From: Paratinospora sagittata
Lineage: Eukaryota > Streptophyta > Magnoliopsida > Ranunculales > Menispermaceae
DNA: 64,000 nucleotides
Direction of reading: 5' to 3'
Assembly: GCA_035771175.1 (NCBI GenBank)
Contig: CM069594.1
Span: 15,905,670 to 15,969,669, forward strand
Shown: piece after piece, positions 22,480-34,140 of the stretch
Layout of the letters: each line of letters starts with the position of its first letter
Position numbering within the stretch: position 1 is the stretch's first letter
The notes under the pieces: model-generated
Seen by the model: the letters and a program-made list of their open reading frames with translations, nothing else
Databases searched by the model: none
Told to the model about the DNA's origin: nothing
Program-made: the position numbers and the translations under genes

Positions 22480-25400
22480 ATGGCCCCCAAACCTGAAAAG
22501 CTTCGCCCCTTCTATGCAAGAAAGCGAGCTATTTCACCATCATCACCTCCAGAAATGAGCGTGAGACCAAGAACTGAATCAACTCAAGTTGAACTGGCTG
22601 AGGAACTCACACCATCTAAACCCACACCTCCTATTGAGACCGCATCTAGACCATCTCACCCGCCTTCTTCTCCTCAGATGAGAAGACAGGGAGATAAAGC
22701 CGAGAAGCTCATGAACCGAGCTGTAATTGATGGATGCTTTGTCGATTTCGATTTCTTCAACCACTCCCATCTGGACATTTTCTCTCTATTTGAATTCCAA
22801 GGCTGGATCAATTTACTTACCCTCAATTCAAAATGGTACCCCAGTCTTGTCAGCCAATTCTATTCGAATTTGGTTGATAAACCCAACTCTGAATTCACAA
22901 AACAATCTATGGTAAAAAAAAAATCTGTTAAGATTTCTCCCAGATTCTTTTCTGAAGCATTCTCCTTGCCAAATGATGAAAATGCCCACATACTTTTATT
23001 TACCAAGAATAAAGTCCAGTAGCCAGGCTATAACAGTCTTTCTGCTCTTAATCTTATTTCAAGGAAAAAAGACCACTCTAGTGTCGACAAGAAACTCACA
23101 AATCAGTCCTTTGAACTTATTCCCAGAATTATCCACAACATCATTACCCACATCATTCAACCTAAAACCGGTAGCAGGGGTAATGTGAATGAATTAGACT
23201 TATTCTTAATCTGGTGCATTCTGGAAAAGAAGAAAGTGAATCTTGCACACATTCTCATGCATGTAATGAATATTGTGGTTAGTAGAGGAGGAAGTCTGCT
23301 TCTGGGTATGTACCTCACCACTTTGTTTGAGAAATGTGGTATCGATTTCAGTGGAGAAAGCTTCAAGGAGACCAGCAGATACAACTGCATTGGTCAAACC
23401 ACTGTGATATTGATGAGATACACTTATGTTCCTGCATTGGACAAATGACTTCCAATGTCAGAAGTTCCACTTGAGGGAGAATCAAGTGGAAAAGATCTCA
23501 GCAATAGAGAAAGCTGCCCAAGCTTTTACTGCTCCAGAAGAACAGGTTGTGCTAGAAGAAGTTGTTCCCACAGTTAACATTGAACATGTTTCAATTGATG
23601 ATGTGAAAATTGAACATGCAGAGCAAACTGTTTATGCTGAAGAACAACTGATGAAAGAGGTGATCCAGATTGCTCAGGTCATTTTTTAAGAACATCTGCA
23701 TGAATCAGAAACTGCTGATGCAATCTTGGAAGATATCACCAGAGAAAGAGTCATTGAAGACTCAGATAAAACCATCTCCATTTGACATCCCTGTATCAAA
23801 GGAATCTCAAGACTCACAGAAGAATGAGTCTAATGGTGTACAAAGTAAGGATTCAGAGGGCTATGATATGGCTATCATACCCTATTAGGGAGATGACATG
23901 AATGAAAAGGTTGATGAAGAAGATCATGTTGAAGATTTTCCTGAGGCCAATGCTGAATTTCTAACAGAAGATGAAATGGAAAATATTCATGAGGAAAGCT
24001 CATCTGATCAAGAGCAGTCTTCCTATACATCTACAAGTAGGCTAAATGATGAATTCTTCAGAGAAGAAGACTTTCTCAGACGAGTAAGAAAAGATCAATT
24101 TTTTGTCATGTCTCAACTAATGACTCGCTTGGAACATAACCAAGTTCAGCTCAAGAATGAGACATTGTCAGAAGTCCAAGAATCTCTAAAATCTCAAGAG
24201 AGAGTTGAGATTAATGAGATAAAAGAAATTAACTCTCACATGATCAAGGCAATTGCACTGCTCGAGAAGCTGTCTCAACAAATGGATAGACAATTAAGTG
24301 TCATGCAGTCTTTGCCTTCATCTAGCTCCACTTCATCATCATCACTTGATGATTTTATGAAGAATATTCAAGAGGAAATGCGACAGATCAAGAAATTCAT
24401 AAATGCCTTTGTTGTTGCTGTTCCCCCGAGATTGGCAGCTCCTCAACAACTTCCAGCTAGATCTCAAGATCCACAGCGTCGCACAATGCCTACTACGCCA
24501 AGTCGTGCTGCCAGAGCTTTAACTGAAGAAGCTTTGAAGAAGATTCTTGAAGAAACTCAGAGCTTAAGAGGTAAAATGGCAGAATCTTCTAAAGATAAGT
24601 TCATTTCTGAAACTCAACAATCAGTCCTGGATGCCATCTTGGATCAAGTAACCAGCAAGACAACACTTGATCTGGTGTTGCAGGCCATCTCTAGTCTGAA
24701 AGAAAATTTAGATACTGTAAGGACAACACCAACAGAGGATGATAGACTAACCAAGATTTTAGACTTGGTTACTCGCACTTTTGAGAAATTACAGAACTTG
24801 GAGAACAAGATGCCTTTCCTTGACACAACAATTATGGATCTTTCTTACATTGTCATCACAGCTGCAAATCGAGTGGAAGGAGTAATCGGCTTTTTTGAAG
24901 ACCTTTTCAAGGTAATAAATAGTAGGATGCATTATACTGTTTGGTATATTGCCTCAAGCATGAAACGTTTTGCTAAGCTCTCTCATCTGTTGGAGAAGAA
25001 AGGTGTAAAGGTTCCACCTGCACCTAGAGCTCCAACCTTCACACGTCCCCAAGGACCTCACAAGCCTGACAGACTTCAAGGTATATTAGAATATGAAGAT
25101 GAAGATGAATTGGATAAAGAGCCATTACATAGAATCAGTCGAAGAGTGTCTCCACCCCCAGACCCCTTATTGAAAATTGTCCTAGATTCTAAACGCAAGC
25201 GCCCAATCAGGCCATAATTTAAAGGTCATACACTTTCTCCTGATTTTGCTCAAGGTCTTGCAGAACGGAAAGCTAAAGGCTTCAAACCCAGTTTACCTCT
25301 GGATTTTAAATTTGGTGTTTCCAAGAATGCTAATGAAAAATTCATTCAAAAATCGAGGAAAGGTATTGTAATTGATGAATCTGTCAGCAGTGCGAGACAA

Positions 25401-25531
25401 AACACATGTGGTTCTTCAAGACAACAAGCACCAAGGAAACCCAAGAATTCTACACCTAGCTCCAGTGGATCCAATAAGGATGAGGAGGCAGAAAGAAAAA
25501 GGAAAGGGAAGGGTCCTAGTGCGAGCTAAGC
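22480..25531 (+). pseudogene. B ORF2: Transposase_32-like region plus coiled-coil/acidic region
   Basis: It starts at ATG 22480 (MAPKPEKLRPF). Residues ~1-70 are basic and Pro/Ser-rich. Residues ~75-300 resemble plant Transposase_32 ('putative plant transposon protein') sequences: NRAVIDGCFVDFDFF, FEFQGWINLL, WYPSLVSQFYSNL, ISPRFFSEAFSLP, RIIHNIITHIIQP, MYLTTLFEKCGIDFSGE. An acidic segment with IEHVSIDDVKIEHAEQ follows, then a long open stretch (23898-25217, 439 codons) with coiled-coil-like heptads (MSQLMTRLEHNQVQLKNETL) and a basic tail (RKRKGKG). The assembled product would be about 1000 residues. Stops or frameshifts occur at 23020, 23446, about 23515, 23686, 23886 and 25215; most are absent from sister copies. 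The family name is from memory and the biochemical role is unknown. Confidence 0.75.
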
Positions 25532-25537
25532 CTACCC

Positions 25538-25566
25538 ACTTTTTGATGTTTTCAAAAGTGGGAGAA
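25538..25566 (+). promoter_or_regulatory. Secondary PPT-like block of B
   Basis: CTTTTTGATGTTTTCAAAAG followed by TGGGAGAAG. The E element has the same block in better form (41381-41407, ending AAAAGGGGGAGAAG). A TTTTTGATGATGTCAAAA plus GGGGGAG block upstream of the true polypurine tract is, as I recall, common in SIRE/Maximus-lineage copia elements. Confidence 0.5.
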
Positions 25567-25803
25567 GAGAAAATGTAGTTATTAAGGCTAAGTTAGCTGT
25601 AGAGAGGGAAGTTAAAAGTAAGGGGGAGTTCTATCTAAGTTATTGTAATCATTCTTGTATATTATACTGTTTGCAACTCAACGTGTAAAATTTTATGATT
25701 GAAATGAGATAGAACTAATATGTATGCAGATACCGTTCTAAATTTGTTATATGTTTAATACATGAACATAATTATCTGCATGATCTTCGAGTTTGAAATC
25801 ATC

Positions 25804-25817
25804 AAAAAAGGGGAGAT
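25804..25817 (+). promoter_or_regulatory. Polypurine tract of B
   Basis: AAAAAAGGGGAGAT immediately precedes the 3' LTR start TGTTGTCTC. Confidence 0.9.
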
Positions 25818-27781
25818 TGTTGTCTCAATGAACCCCATGATATGAATGTTTTGATGATTCAAAATATCTTCAGTTTGTGTATCTAATGATCTTGTCAAGT
25901 GTTTCAGATTTTTCAAGAATCAAGATCAAGGAACTATGCTCGCAAGCATATTGAACATCACAAAGTAAAGTTCTGAGTATGTAGTACTTAGAATGTAAAG
26001 TCTATCGATCAACTTACTCTCAACAAGATTTTTATTGTTTGCATATTTTGATCGTAACATTTTAATCGTACCATATGATTTCTAAAGTTATTTGATTTAA
26101 TTAAGAGAAACAATGATGTTTTATCGAGCTCTAATTGAGAAATCAAAAGTTGTTTTTATAAAGTCTTTTAGGACACTAATGTTTTAGCAACGCCCTCCTG
26201 GACTTGATGAGTTAGGACGCTGATAAAACATTAGGAAGCTCAAGGTTGAATTGAATTGATTAATAAGGATGCTTACTTCTTAGTTGCAACCTTTTCTTTT
26301 TATCAACCATTGAGAATGTCAGGACGCTAACTTAGTTTCAACTCGCTGAAAGTTTTTTTTGTCTTTAAGTGATTTCTATCTTTAAGGACGCTGATATGTT
26401 ATAAGTTGAATAAATTATCAGGACGCTACTTGTATAGGAGCGCCCTCATCTTTAGAATCAACTTAAATAAACTTTCAGGATGCTTACTGTCCGTCTGTGA
26501 ACTTAACATTGTTTTAAAACTGATTTTAATAGTTCACGACGTTTACTCTTGAGTAGCGCCCTCGTGTGTCAAAAGTTAAAAAAAAAGGCAGGACGTTCAC
26601 TGCGAAGTAGCGCCCTCATGAATTAAGTTGTTTTATTGTCAAAGCAAGTCAGGATGCTCACTATTCAGTAGCGCCCTTACTTCATTGTTTAGTAGGACAC
26701 TGGTATTCTATGAGCGCCCTCAAAGGAACAAAATAACATAAATGATATTTTTGTTGTTCTGACATGTTCGTCCTTTTTTCCATCTTTTCATAACAACTTC
26801 TCGTACAAAATAAATTTTCTGTATTTGTAAAAGATATTCTCTGATTCACGAACCACATCTTCTAACACTTTCCTTATTCGTGTATCTAGAGAAAATCAGA
26901 ATATTCATGAAATGTGCAGTTGCCATTTTCGTGATATATTCTAGCTGTTGTGAGTAAACGTTCATATTTGAAATTCAAATTCAAATGAATAACAACTTCA
27001 TCTTTACAAGTCTATAAATACAAACACTTAAAAATTTGTTAAGACCACCGAAAATTCTCTTTGCTAAAACACTTTTTGAAAGTTAGTCGAATTTTCATAT
27101 GATTCAGAAAGCTTAAGTTATTTTAGTTTCGAAGTGTTTATTTGAAGCATTACTTATTCAAATGATTTTCACACTGAGCTAAGATTCTATCTTTATCTTA
27201 AAATCAATTTGAAAGTTTGAACTATTTTCACTCAAATTATTCAGCACTATTTTTACTTATATCATTCTTGCTGAAATTGAAATTTGAGAGATAGTTCATA
27301 GGATATAGTTGTACCCAATTTCATATCTTGTATACTGTATCAAGGTTGTAACAGTAATTAGATAAACTACTCAGCTGATATTCTATATTCATCAAGGTCA
27401 GGTCTTCTCACACGTGTAAGTTGAGAAACGATAGTTCTCACACCCGTAAGTTAAGAAAGATTAGGTCTGTCTCACACCTATAAGTTGGGATAGGTTGGTC
27501 TCATGCCTGTAAGCTGAGCAGTGTAACGGTTGTTCTCACACCTGCAAGTTGAGAAAAGGTGTAACGGTTTGATTCTCACCCGTAAGAGAATTCCTTAGTG
27601 ATAAGGTCAAAATCCTAACTAAGGAGGTTAGGTAGTGGACGTAGGCAAGTAGCCGAACAACTATAAATCGTCTGTGCATATTTGTTTACTTTCTGCACTT
27701 TAATTTTTGCCTTTGTAATTGTTTTTAAATTTTCTAAGTGTCCAACTCACCACCCCTCTCTTGGACATATCTAGGCCAACA
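25818..27781 (+). mobile_element. B 3' LTR (1964 bp)
   Basis: Starts TGTTGTCTCAATG and ends AGGCCAACA. It is collinear with the 5' LTR, with scattered substitutions. The GC-rich array lies at about 26166-26723, the TATA box CTATAAATA at 27012-27020 and the hairpin array at about 27413-27593. Some hairpins decayed in the 5' LTR are intact here (CTCA / TGCCTGTAAGC / TGAG; TTCTCA / CACCTGCAAGT / TGAGAA). Confidence 0.92.
27413..27593 (+). repeat. Leader hairpin array in B 3' LTR
   Basis: Six units collinear with 20355-20547. Unit 2 has mutated its right arm (TTCTCA with TAAGAA), while units 4 and 5 pair better than in the 5' LTR. The last is ATTCTC / ACCCGTAA / GAGAAT. Confidence 0.85.
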
Positions 27782-28349
27782 AAATCAAGTATGACTGTAG
27801 ATCTTGAACTATTTTCCAAATTCTTTCTCCAGCAAGAATGATGCCAAGTATGAATCAGTGCTGAGAATTTGAGTAGATACCAGTAAAACATATTTTCAAA
27901 GATAGAATGTAATTAAAGCTCAATATGAAAATCTTTTGAATACGTAAAGGTATCAAAGAAAAATACTTTGAATGATTAGATGTTTGAAAAACATTTTGAC
28001 ACAGACTAACTTTCAAAAAGTATTGGCACAATAAAAATTATTAGCAAGTCGTTTGATCTTAAGTGCTGGTATTTATAGACTTAGTGGGACATAACCGTTA
28101 GACATTTGAAGTTTAAATAATATGAACGTTTACACACAACAGCTAGAATGTTATATGAAAATGGAAACTGTGATTTTTACTAAAATCCTGGTTCTTTTCA
28201 GATTACATGAAAAAGGAAAGTTTTAGAGAAACTTAATTCATGCATCAGAGAAGATATCTGATAACTCTGAAAAGGACTCTGTGCAAAGATCCATTTTGAA
28301 AAAGTAGACTTATGTAGTATACTTGTTAGAACAGTGACGGTTGTTGAAA

Positions 28350-29010
28350 TAGCGTCCTGATTCCATAATCAGTGTCTTGACGCATAATATCAACTTTCTC
28401 GTTTTGTTCCTTGAGGGTGCTCATTAAGTATAAGCGTCCTACTGAACACTTAAGTGAGGGCGCTACTAACTTGTGAGCGTCATGACTTACTATGACACTT
28501 AAACGACTTGACCTTGAGGGCGCTAATGCACAATTAGCGTCTTGCTTTATTTTAAAACAACTAAGTGCATGAGGGCGCTGCTTTCCGAGTAAGGCTTTTT
28601 AAAACATAAAACAAAATATGAGGGCTCTACAACTATGTAAGAGTCCTACCACATTTAAAATAATACAAAACGTGCTGAAGGACAATCAGCGTCCTGAAAG
28701 TTATTAAGTTGATTCCCAAAGGTGAGAGCGCTCCTATCCAGGTAGCTTCCTGATATATTATTCAACTTATAACTATCAGTGTCCTCAAAGATACATTCTT
28801 TGAAGAACTTAAGAAATCTTTCAGTGAGCTGATGCTAAGTCAGAGTCCGGACAACTTCAAAGGTTGACTAAAAAAGGAGGCCGCTACTGTACAAGTATTC
28901 CTAATAAATTAGTTCAATTCAACCTTGAATGTTATCAGTGTCCTAATGAACTATCAGCGTCCTGACTTATCAAGTTCAAAAGAGCGTTGCCAACTCCTTA
29001 GCGTCCTGAA
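28350..29010 (-). repeat. GC-rich paired-motif array in solo E LTR
   Basis: On the minus strand this is the E-type array of AGGACGCT and AGCGCCCTC words. On this strand GAGGGCGCTAC and AGCGTCCTGA are evident (for example at 28457, 28517, 28574, 28688 and 29001). Confidence 0.75.
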
Positions 29011-29546
29011 AGGCTCTTTCAGAAATAGTTTTACCTCGCGATTAAATCATTTGAAATACAGTAAAACGTAAAATCAAAACATGTAACTATGCAAGTGGTT
29101 TTTGCATGGTTTTGGAAAACGTTTGAGCAATAATGATTAGAGAAAAATATACCTTTAATACTGTATATTTCACATTTTCTCATAATCTTTGAATCCAACT
29201 CTTTATTATGAGATCTTCAATAAGAGCATCGCGCTTGAGTTGAATGTCTTGAACGTTAATCAAAAAATGTAGACTTGAAGCTTGATCGAATCGTTCGAGT
29301 GAAGTGATCTTGAAATCATGATGTGAACGTTGAAGTCCTTTTGATTGAAACGATCTTGACCGTTGGATATGATCTTGAGTTCCTTGAACGAGTCGTTCCT
29401 TGACTTCTTGCTTTTCCTTAGGTGCTGAGATAAGTTCTTCATAAACGCTCGTTATCATCGAAAAGTACTTTGTTTGTGATCATCAAACTATACTTTATCA
29501 CAATATATTTAGGGATGAGCTAAGTGATGAGTCGTATAGGTTAACA

Positions 29547-30832
29547 AAAAATCCATCTAATTAAGCAAGGCTTTGCGTCTTTCTTCACAAATAAGTACCT
29601 AATGGCGGCATGATCGGTGTAGACAATAACCTTGGATTCAATGGTGTAAGATCTAAATTTGTCGCATGAATATATGATGGTTAGCAACTCTTTCTCAGTA
29701 GTGGTGTAATTTTGTTGAGCTCCATCTAGAGTTTGACTAGCATAATATACGGCCCGAAACATCTTGTCTCACTTTGTTTCCAATAACGGCTCCAATTGCA
29801 TAGTCACTAGCATCGCATATAATATCATACAACTCTTTCCAATCTGGAACAATCATAATAGGAGCTGAGATCAAAGCCTTCTTTATCAACTCGAAGGCTT
29901 CCACACAATGATCATAAAAAACAAAGGGTGCTTCTTTCTCTACAAATTGAAAAGGCCCTTAGGAATCTTAGAAAAGTCTTTGATAAACCTCTGGTAGAAA
30001 CTGACATGCCCCAAAAAACTAAAAATACCCTTCACATTCTTAGCATGTGGATGCTTCTCAATGGTAACTATTTTGGCCCTATCTACCTCAAGACCTTTTA
30101 AAGATACCCTATGGCCAAGAACAATGCCCTCTTGGACCATGAAGTGACACTTCACCCAGTTAAGCACAAGATTGGTCTCCTCACATCTTTGTAACACTAA
30201 AGATAAATTTTGTAAACAATGGTCGAAAGAAGAACCAAAAATTGAAAAATCATCCATGAATACCTCCATAATGTCCTCAATCATATCATCAAAAATGGAC
30301 ATCATACACCGTTGAAAAGTCGTGAGTGCATTACACAACCCAAAAGGTATCCTCCGGAAAGCAAACGTACCATATGGGCAAGTAAAAGTAGTCTTCTCTT
30401 GGTCCTCCGGTGCAATAGAAATCTGATTATACTCCGAATAACCATCTAAGAAGCAGTAATACTCAAAACCCACCAATCTATCCAACATCTGATCAATGAA
30501 AGGAAGGGGAAAGTGATCCTTCTTAGTGGCCTTGTTCAGCGTCTGGTAGTCAATACACATTCTCCATCCCATAACCGTCCTTGTGGAAGCTCATTATCAT
30601 CATTCTTAACCACAGTAATTACACTTCTCTTAGGCACCACTTGCACTGAACTAACCCAGGAACTGTCAAAAATGGCATAAACATTGTCTGTCTTCAACCA
30701 CTTTAAAATTTCAGCTCGAACCACCTCTTTCATGGATGGATTTAACCTTTTTTGATGCTCAATAGAAGGCTTGCATGACTCCATCAATATTTTATGCATG
30801 CAAATCGACGGGCAAATTCATTTGATATCAGA
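29547..30832 (-). pseudogene. pol: Athila pol 5' part: reverse transcriptase and RNase H start
   Basis: The RT region (30799 to 29940) shows HKILMESCKPS, RLNPSMKEVVRAEILK, GWRMCIDYQTLNKATKKDHF, PLPFIDQMLDRL, TFTCPYGTFAFRRIPFGLCN and the catalytic box VFMDDFSIFG. The following LGHRVSLKGLEVDRAKI and FLGHVSFYQRFIKDFSKI segments are the thumb and connection. RNase H begins at 29762 with [20 protein letters not shown] and [10 protein letters not shown], then is cut at RWI by the E LTR insertion. The sequence resumes at 16374. A frameshift near 30560 and a stop upstream (DIK*ICPSICMHKIL, about 30820) add to the damage. The enzyme would copy element RNA into DNA; this copy is inactive. Confidence 0.9.
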
Positions 30833-30864
30833 TATAGGCCACCTCTGTTCAATAGAGACCGGTT

Positions 30865-31888
30865 TGAAGATTGGATGATAAGGATGAAATCATTTCTACG
30901 ATCTAAGAATATCAGTTTATGGGAAATGGTTATAAACGGCTACACGATGCCCAACAAGCCTATTGAGGTATGAACAGATAAGGAAAGACTAAATGATAAA
31001 CTTAACGCTCAAACTGTCTATGCCTTGTACTATTATCTTCCCGAGGAAGAAGTAAAAAGGGTAGTCCATCTTGAGAGTGCCAAGGAGATTTGGCAAACAC
31101 TCAAATCACTTCACTGTGAAAATATCAACAATCGAGATGAAAAGCTCAAAGAGTCCAATAGACTATTTGATGCCTTTGAGATATTGGAGAATGAATCTCT
31201 CGATATGACATGCAACAAATATCAATCTATTCTTGATGGAATGCAAGAACTGAATCAGGAAATACCTGCAAAAATATCTCGAGTATATTTTTGTGATAAC
31301 CTTCCAAAGAAATGAAATGATAAGCTAACTAGGTTAGCTGAATATGTTGAACCATGGGAAATGAGTTTAAAAGAGTTCCGAGATCTCTTGCAAACCATGG
31401 AAGGATGGGATGAGACTACAGACCCAGTTAGAACATTAGAAGTGCCACTCGTTCACTTTAGGGTTTTAGATAGTGAGTCAGTTCATGATAACCTACAATG
31501 TTTTTTACGTTTAGTAAATGAACTTGAATATTTTGAAAAAACCATCTCTTAATCTACTTTAGTACAATATTTTCTAAATATTGGAACCGAAAATTGGAAA
31601 TATAAAGTAGATTTTCTAAACGACTTTTCAAATCCATTTGAAATCAAGTTTCAAGAAATTGATTATATTTTGAGTGGGTTAGAAACATCATCCGAGAGAG
31701 AAGACATTCTTGCTAATGCACCAAGCAGGAACGAAAGTGAAGTTGCTAAAGATTCAGACACAATGAATCAACAATCCTCAGCAAGCACGTCCAGGAAGCT
31801 CAATGAAAGATCACCTAATAGAATGTCGCGAATGAAAACAACATGGAAAACGAAAATAACAAATTATCTCAGCTGCTTCAAAAAGTGA
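30865..31888 (+). pseudogene. gag: B gag, partial copy
   Basis: Same UBN2 core as 20867-21553: AVYPLY-equivalent TVYALYYYLPEEEVKRVVHL, SAKEIWQTLKSLHCEN and YQSILDGMQELNQEIPAKIS. Here the N-terminal RFEDWMIRMKSFL is read without the TAG found at 20852. Private stops are TGA for Trp at 30971 and at 31313. The C-terminal part LSGLETSSEREDILANAPSR (31670) is in a third segment. No zinc knuckle. Confidence 0.82.
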
Positions 31889-32573
31889 CAGAGTGCATAA
31901 GTTGAGGACTTTGTTGTACCTTGAGGTAAAAGTCAAAAATATGCAAAGGTATAAAAGTCACTCTCTTCTCTACTATCATTACTAGAATATATCCATAAGA
32001 CTATTTGAAATAAATGATTATCTTTAATCATGCGTTGCTTAGAATGTTTAAATATTTTCGCTCATGATTAAATTATTGATAGTTGGTTGATGAAATATAA
32101 TTTGCAATATTATTTATTCAACCATACGATACTTGAGTTTATATTGGTCAAATATGCTAAATATTAGAGTTTAAGTATCAATGAGGATGCTAACAATGTT
32201 TGAGGACGCTAATGTGCTCGATGCCATTAATTGTTCCAAAACCAGTCGTCATAAAGAAGACGCTATTCGGTCGCAAATATTAGATGAATTTCACCGCCTT
32301 TAGCTACTAGGTTGCGACACGTGTGAGTGTGTGTTAGGAGTGAGCTTATCGCTTTAGCATCATAAAAACAACCCTTTAGTGACTTAGAAGTCACTTTCCT
32401 TTATGATGCCCTAGGACGCTTCGACGAAAAGTTGCTAGGAATCGTTTCTGGATTTACTGATGAATCTTCATCCTTAACCTCTGGTAGATCTTGATCTCTG
32501 CTCATTTTTTAATCATTTGATTCCTATTCTGCCTTGTTGCCTCAGCTCTTTATCTCTTTTTGTTTGTTTCTCA

Positions 32574-33481
32574 ATGGCACCCAAACTTGAAAAGCTTCGT
32601 CCCTTTTTTGCGAGAAAGCGAGTTGTTTCACCCACATCAGCTCCAGATAGGAGTGTGAGACAAAGAACCGAACTAGCTCGGGCCAAACTAGCTGAGGAAC
32701 CCACGCCATCTGTACCTACACCTCCTGTTGAGACCGTGTCTGGACCATTTCTCCCACCCTCTTCTTCTCAGATAAGAAGAAAGGGAGATAAAGCAAAGAA
32801 ACTCATTAACCGAGCTGTAATCAATGGATGCTTTGTTGATTTTGATTTCTTCATTAACTCTCACCTAAACATTCTGTCTTTATTTGAGTTCCAAGGCTGG
32901 ATCGATTTACTTACCTTCAATTTAAAATGGTACCCCAGCCTCGTCAGCCAATTTTCTTAATTTACAAAACAATCTATGGTAAAAGAAAAATCTGTTGAGA
33001 TTTCTCCCAGATTCTTTTCTGAAGCATTTTCCTTACCGAGTGATGAAAGTGGCCACATACTTTCATTCACTAAAAATAAAGTCCACTATCCAGGCTATAA
33101 CAACCTTTATGCTCTTAATCTTATTTCAAAGAAAAAGGACCACTCGAGTGTGGACAAGAAACTCACAAATTAGTCCTTTGACCTTATTCCCAGAATAATC
33201 CACAACATTATTACCCACATCATTCAGCCTAAAATCGGCAGCAGGGGTAATGTGAGCGACTTAGATTTATTCTTAATTTAGTGTATTCTAGAAAAGAAGA
33301 AAGTGAATCTTCCCCACATCCTCATGCATGTAATGGATACAACGGTTACTAGAGGAGGAGGTCTACCACTGGGTATGTACCTCACCACTCTGTTCGAGAG
33401 ATGTGGTATTGACTTTAGTGGAGAAAGCTTCAAAGAGACCAACAAATACAACTGCATTGGTCAAACCACTGTGAAGTTGAT
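32574..33481 (+). pseudogene. B ORF2 5' part, partial copy
   Basis: ATG 32574, MAPKLEKLRPFFARKR. The Transposase_32-like region follows with INRAVINGCFVDFDFF, FEFQGWIDLL, WYPSLVSQF, a small deletion and stop at about 32958, then VEISPRFFSEAFSLP, YPGYNNLYALNLIS and IIHNIITHIIQP. It ends in IGQTTVKLI at the E LTR junction. The Tyr codon at 33085 replaces the TAG seen at 23020 in the complete copy, showing that stop is private. Further stops are at 33171 and 33279. Confidence 0.75.
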
Positions 33482-34140
33482 TGTTAACCTATACGGTTCG
33501 GTTCATCACTTAGCTCGTCCCTAAATATACTGTGATAAAGTATATTTTGATGATCACAAACAAAATACTTTTCGGTGCTAAACGTGCGTGTATCAAGATT
33601 TCATCAAAGCACCTAAGGAAAGCAAAAAGCCAAGGAACGACTCAATCAAGGATCTCAAAGATCATCCAACAGTCAAGTTCGTTTCAATCAAAAGGACTTA
33701 AACGATCACATCTTGATTTCAAGATCACTTCACTCGAACGATTTGATCAAGCTTCAAGTCTACATCTCTCGATCAACGTTCACGTCATTCAACTCCGTGC
33801 AAAGCTCTTATTGAAGATCTCATAATGAAAGTTGGATTTAACGATTATGAGAAATGAGAAATACACAAAGTGTTCAAGGTATATCTTTTTCTAATTGACA
33901 TTACTCAAACGTTTTCCAAAACCATGCACAAATCACTTGCATACTTGCATGTTTTGATCTTAAGTTTTACGGTATTTCAAATGATTTAATTTTATATATT
34001 TCATTTGAGATTTATCGAGTTTTTATTCGCTTTATCGTATATTTAATCACGAGTCAAAACTATTTTTAAAGAGTCTTTCATGACGCTAATGAAATAGCAG
34101 CGCTCTCCTAAACTTGATAAGTAAGGACGCTGATAAATCA
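33482..34140 (+). mobile_element. 5' end of an E LTR
   Basis: Starts TGTTAACCTATACGGTTC and matches the first ~650 bp of the E 3' LTR (41527 on), including the first paired GC motif (GACGCTAATGAAATAGCAGCG). It breaks off at 34140 and continues directly as B LTR sequence. Confidence 0.8.

Larger units (their letters stand above)
18767..27781 (+). mobile_element. Complete B element: gag plus ORF2, no pol
   Basis: 9015 bp. 5' LTR 18767-20728, PBS at 20731, interior 5089 bp, polypurine tract at 25804-25817, 3' LTR 25818-27781. Flanks AAATA and AAATC form a 5-bp TSD with one change; the intact E LTR sequence elsewhere supports AAATC as original. The interior encodes a UBN2-type copia gag and a second ORF resembling plant Transposase_32 proteins. 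There is no protease, integrase, RT or RNase H anywhere inside, so mobilisation must depend on enzymes from another element. LTRs differ by 3 bases in the first ~66 compared. Both ORFs carry stops. Confidence 0.93.
16375..29546 (-). mobile_element. Solo E-family LTR, itself carrying two insertions
   Basis: On the minus strand the LTR starts TGTTAACCTATACG at 29546 and ends GGGTGGACCGACA at 16375. The flanks are AAGAA (16370-16374) and AAAAA (29547-29551), a 5-bp TSD with one transition. Removing it restores an Athila pol motif. The E sequence is split by solo K (16518-17821) and by the complete B element (18767-27781). The remaining E pieces total about 2.85 kb, close to the 2980 bp of the complete E LTR. 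Confidence 0.88.
10827..30832 (-). mobile_element. Athila-type Ty3/gypsy element, truncated and multiply interrupted
   Basis: Minus-strand element remnants occur at 10827-10952, 13791-16374 and 29547-30832. They are separated by a solo G LTR (10953-13790) and a solo E LTR that carries further insertions (16375-29546). Reading on the minus strand the order is RT, RNase H, integrase, 3' non-coding region. Gag, protease and both LTRs are absent. The RT side is cut at about 30832 by B interior sequence and the 3' side at 10827 by the end of a C LTR. Sequence on the two sides of the E LTR rejoins in the middle of a conserved Athila motif (RWI / LLQEFELEI). Confidence 0.85.
30833..33481 (+). mobile_element. 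Partial B interior (gag to mid-ORF2)
   Basis: It is collinear with about 20828-23415 of the complete B element. It starts abruptly within the gag 5' region at the Athila RT junction and ends where an E LTR begins at 33482. No LTR or PBS of its own is attached. It is a useful second copy for deciding which stops in 20828-25531 are private. Confidence 0.85.
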
